A stretch of DNA of 8,450 nt from Burkholderiaceae bacterium (lineage in GTDB: Bacteria > Pseudomonadota > Gammaproteobacteria > Burkholderiales > Burkholderiaceae): contig CANHLB010000062.1 in the NCBI GenBank assembly GCA_947461335.1, positions 1-8,450 on the forward strand, read 5' to 3'. The position numbers and the translations under genes were made by a program. This document shows, piece after piece, positions 6,389-8,450 of the stretch (its first letter is position 1; each line of letters opens with the position of its first letter). The notes below the pieces were generated by a model that searched no databases, was not told the DNA's origin, and saw only the letters and a list, made by a program, of their open reading frames with translations.

Positions 6389-7877
6389 CGAGTCCTCCTT
6401 GCACTAATTCAGCAGCAGTTAATACGGCACGCGCTTTAGCTTCGGTTTCTTTCCACTCAGCAGTAGGGTCGGAGTCTGCAACAACACCTGCACCGGCCTG
6501 AGAGTGGAGCATGCCATTACGAATGACTCCTGTACGGATGGCAATTGCAACATCCATATCACCAGAGAAAGAGAGATAACCTACTGCACCACCATAAACA
6601 CCGCGCTTCACAATTTCCATCTCATCAATAATTTCCATAGCGCGTATTTTTGGCGCGCCAGAAAGTGTACCTGCAGGGAAGGTTGCTCTCAAGACATCCA
6701 TATTGCTCATGTTATCCAAAAGATCGCCCTCGACTGAGCTAACAATGTGTTGTACATGAGAATATTTTTCAATTGACATGGAATCGGTCACTTTTACTGA
6801 GCCTGTTTTGGCGATTCTGCCAACGTCATTGCGAGCAAGGTCAATCAACATCACGTGCTCGGCGATTTCTTTGGGGTCTGCAAGCAATTCTTTGGCTAAA
6901 CGCTCATCTTCTTCTGGGCTAGCACCACGAGGTCGCGTGCCAGCGAGAGGGCGAATCGTCACAATTTTTTCTGCTGCCCGTTGCTCTTGGCGAACCAGAA
7001 TTTCTGGAGAAGAGCCAACGATCTGCATATCTCCAAAATCATAGAAATACATATAGGGAGATGGATTTAAGGAACGTAGAGCTCTGTATAGAGCGAGTGG
7101 GGAGTCAGTAAAAGGTTTACTGATCCGTTGACCAATCACAACCTGCATACAGTCACCAGCCAAAATATATTCTTTGGTTTTGCGAACTGCTGCTTCGAAA
7201 TCTGTAGACTTAAATTGCCGAATGAGCTCAGTCTTTGTGCTCGGTAATGAGGCAGGCATATTCGCAGGCTTACCAAGACAGGTAAGCAAGTCATTAAGTC
7301 GTTTCTGTGCCTGTTCAAAACCATTTGGAATGCTTGGATCAGCATAAACAATGAAGTAAATTTTTCCAGCAACATTATCAATCACTGCTAATTCTTCAGT
7401 AAGCATTAATTGAATATCAGGTACACCAAGTTCATCTGGCAAATCGTGCTCTGCTAAACGTGACTCGATGTAACGAACGGTGTCATAACCAAAGTAGCCA
7501 GCAAGGCCACCACAAAAACGCGGCAAACCTGGTTGAAGGGCAACCTTAAATCTTTTGAAATAAGCGTCTACAAAATCTAATGGGTTATCGGTATTACTTT
7601 CTACTACTTTTCCATCTGTGACAACTTCATTAATAGGCGCAGTGGGTGTACCAACTGTTCTGATAATAGTTTTAGCGGGCAGCCCAATAAAAGAGAAGCG
7701 GCCAAAGCGCTCGCCTCCCAAAACAGACTCTAAAAGATAGGTATTTCTCTTGCCAAAAGCTTGGCTCAGCTTGACGTATAGGGATAAGGGGGTCTCCAAG
7801 TCAGCAAGCACTTCTTTAACAAGTGGAATGCGATTGAAACCCCGTTTTGCTAGGACGTTAAATTCTTCAAGCTGCAT
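6372..7877 (-). CDS. trpE: Anthranilate synthase component I
   Basis: Makes anthranilate from chorismate with ammonia supplied by TrpG; first committed step to tryptophan. 501 aa, normal length. The N-terminal half holds the LLES motif (48-51) in [13 protein letters not shown] and, with NPSPYMYF (271-278), forms the Trp feedback site known in the family, so feedback inhibition is expected. The chorismate-binding half carries GSSPEILVR (288-296), [11 protein letters not shown] (308-318), [14 protein letters not shown] (341-354), [17 protein letters not shown] (400-416) and a closing [11 protein letters not shown] (461-471). GTLSGAPK and the intact catalytic motifs point to TrpE rather than PabB. 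The ATG overlaps the rpe stop by 1 nt (TAATG) with AGGA 8 nt before it, so translation is probably coupled to rpe. Only one Trp (W475) occurs. No leader peptide or attenuator stands directly in front of trpE. Confidence 0.98.
   Translation of the reverse strand: MQLEEFNVLAKRGFNRIPLVKEVLADLETPLSLYVKLSQAFGKRNTYLLESVLGGERFGRFSFIGLPAKTIIRTVGTPTAPINEVVTDGKVVESNTDNPLDFVDAYFKRFKVALQPGLPRFCGGLAGYFGYDTVRYIESRLAEHDLPDELGVPDIQLMLTEELAVIDNVAGKIYFIVYADPSIPNGFEQAQKRLNDLLTCLGKPANMPASLPSTKTELIRQFKSTDFEAAVRKTKEYILAGDCMQVVIGQRISKPFTDSPLALYRALRSLNPSPYMYFYDFGDMQIVGSSPEILVRQEQRAAEKIVTIRPLAGTRPRGASPEEDERLAKELLADPKEIAEHVMLIDLARNDVGRIAKTGSVKVTDSMSIEKYSHVQHIVSSVEGDLLDNMSNMDVLRATFPAGTLSGAPKIRAMEIIDEMEIVKRGVYGGAVGYLSFSGDMDVAIAIRTGVIRNGMLHSQAGAGVVADSDPTAEWKETEAKARAVLTAAELVQGGLDAPHD
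6394..6400 (-). promoter_or_regulatory. Perfect Shine-Dalgarno site for trpG inside trpE
   Basis: AAGGAGG on the minus strand, the fullest match to the 16S anti-SD tail in the window, encoded within the last codons of trpE. It lies 5 nt before the ATG at 6388 and 14 nt before the ATG at 6379, so it fixes the start at 6388. Confidence 0.8.
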
Positions 7878-8450
7878 TAGGCTTTTCCTGACTTTCCTAA
7901 TTCAGCGCGCATTGCGTCGATCACTTGAGCATAATTTTCTTTCCCGAAAATTGCCGAGCCTGCTACGAAAGTATCTGCACCTGCTTTTGCTACTTGTGCA
8001 ATGTTATCTACTTTGATTCCTCCATCCACTTCAAGACGAATGCGACGACCAGTTTTTGCTTGATACCGATCTAAAACTACCCGCACCTGTTCAATCTTAT
8101 TCAAGGTACTTGGAATAAAGGATTGACCACCAAAGCCAGGATTGACAGACATGAGTAAAACAAGGTCTAGCAAATCGAGGGCACCGTCCAAATGATCAAT
8201 TGGCGTAGCAGGGTTTAATACCAAGCCCGCTTGACAGCCTTGATCGCGAATTAAATTGAGAGTGCGATCAACATGAGTGCTAGCCTCAGGGTGAAAGCTA
8301 ATCAGATTGGCGCCAGCTTTGGCAAAATCCGGAATAATGCGATCAACAGGTTCGATCATTAAATGAACATCGATTACAGCTTGCTTCCCATTTTTCATGG
8401 CATGAGGGCGAATAGCCTCACAAACTAGCGGGCCGATTGTGAGATTGGGA
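7877..8450 (-). CDS. rpe: Ribulose-phosphate 3-epimerase (5' end beyond window)
   Basis: Interconverts ribulose 5-phosphate and xylulose 5-phosphate in the pentose phosphate pathway (and the Calvin cycle where present); cytoplasmic TIM barrel with a divalent metal. The open frame runs through the right edge: PNLTIGP, conserved in all Rpe proteins, is coded upstream of an internal ATG at 8398, so that ATG is not the start. 190 residues are visible and roughly 35-40 are missing, including the first metal-binding His/Asp pair. Seen in order are DVHLM (27-31 of the visible part), FHPEAS, the phosphate-loop [10 protein letters not shown] (100-109), LEVDGGI (139-145) with the catalytic Asp, and AGSAIFG (163-169). 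A short insert (MKNGKQ) precedes DVHLM. It is joined to trpE by a TAATG overlap. Confidence 0.96.
   Translation of the reverse strand, partial: PNLTIGPLVCEAIRPHAMKNGKQAVIDVHLMIEPVDRIIPDFAKAGANLISFHPEASTHVDRTLNLIRDQGCQAGLVLNPATPIDHLDGALDLLDLVLLMSVNPGFGGQSFIPSTLNKIEQVRVVLDRYQAKTGRRIRLEVDGGIKVDNIAQVAKAGADTFVAGSAIFGKENYAQVIDAMRAELGKSGKA

Noticed and set aside
4821..7044. Plus-strand open frames of 77-88 codons across trpD, trpG and trpE
   Set aside because: All are antisense to conserved enzymes with complete motifs and show no domain of their own.
8396..8398. ATG at 8398 as the start of rpe
   Set aside because: Conserved Rpe sequence (PNLTIGP and following residues) is coded upstream in frame up to the window edge, so the gene is cut by the window and starts outside it.
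7880..8450. trp attenuator or leader peptide ahead of trpE
   Set aside because: The space before trpE is filled by rpe with a 1-nt overlap, so there is no room for a leader with Trp codons and paired hairpins.

Overview
The window looks like the chromosome of a betaproteobacterium of the Burkholderiales, most likely a low-GC Burkholderiaceae such as Polynucleobacter. This rests on gene content (an rpe-trpE-trpG-trpD-trpC run, YchF, a UbiH-family hydroxylase and DsbC), on protein wording typical of that group, and on base composition nearer 45% GC than the high GC of Burkholderia (judged by eye, not computed). No mobile element, tRNA, rRNA, CRISPR array or phage gene was seen. This is mainly core housekeeping sequence.

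Layout. Positions 1-1740 (minus strand) hold a ubiquinone-type FAD hydroxylase followed by a DsbC disulfide isomerase that runs off the left edge. The two genes overlap by 8 nt and dsbC needs a non-ATG start. A 40-bp divergent gap (1741-1780) separates them from ychF (plus strand, 1781-2875). The -10 and -35 elements of the two opposing promoters appear to interlock in this gap. A 34-bp perfect palindrome with A/T tails (2897-2930) serves as a bidirectional terminator between ychF and a convergent winged-helix regulator (2945-3295, minus). A 129-bp divergent gap follows, with a good sigma70-like promoter for the regulator and an inverted repeat sitting at its predicted transcription start. Next comes an orphan multi-pass membrane protein, possibly MASE1-like (3425-3994, plus). 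Its last 20 bases overlap the 3' end of trpC tail to tail.

Positions 3975-8450 (minus strand) hold a compact cluster in transcription order rpe (partial), trpE, trpG, trpD, trpC. rpe/trpE overlap by 1 nt and trpE/trpG by 17 nt; trpG-trpD and trpD-trpC are 12 and 5 nt apart. TrpE and TrpG form anthranilate synthase (chorismate plus glutamine to anthranilate), TrpD adds the phosphoribosyl group, and TrpC closes the indole ring. TrpF and TrpBA are not in the window. Rpe supplies pentose-phosphate interconversion. The promoter and any attenuator of this operon lie beyond the right edge.

I found no convincing new multi-gene system. The points most worth checking are the interlocked, apparently leaderless ubiH/ychF promoters, the regulator with its self-placed operator candidate next to an orphan membrane protein, the direct rpe-trpE junction without gph, and the near absence of tryptophan from the tryptophan enzymes.
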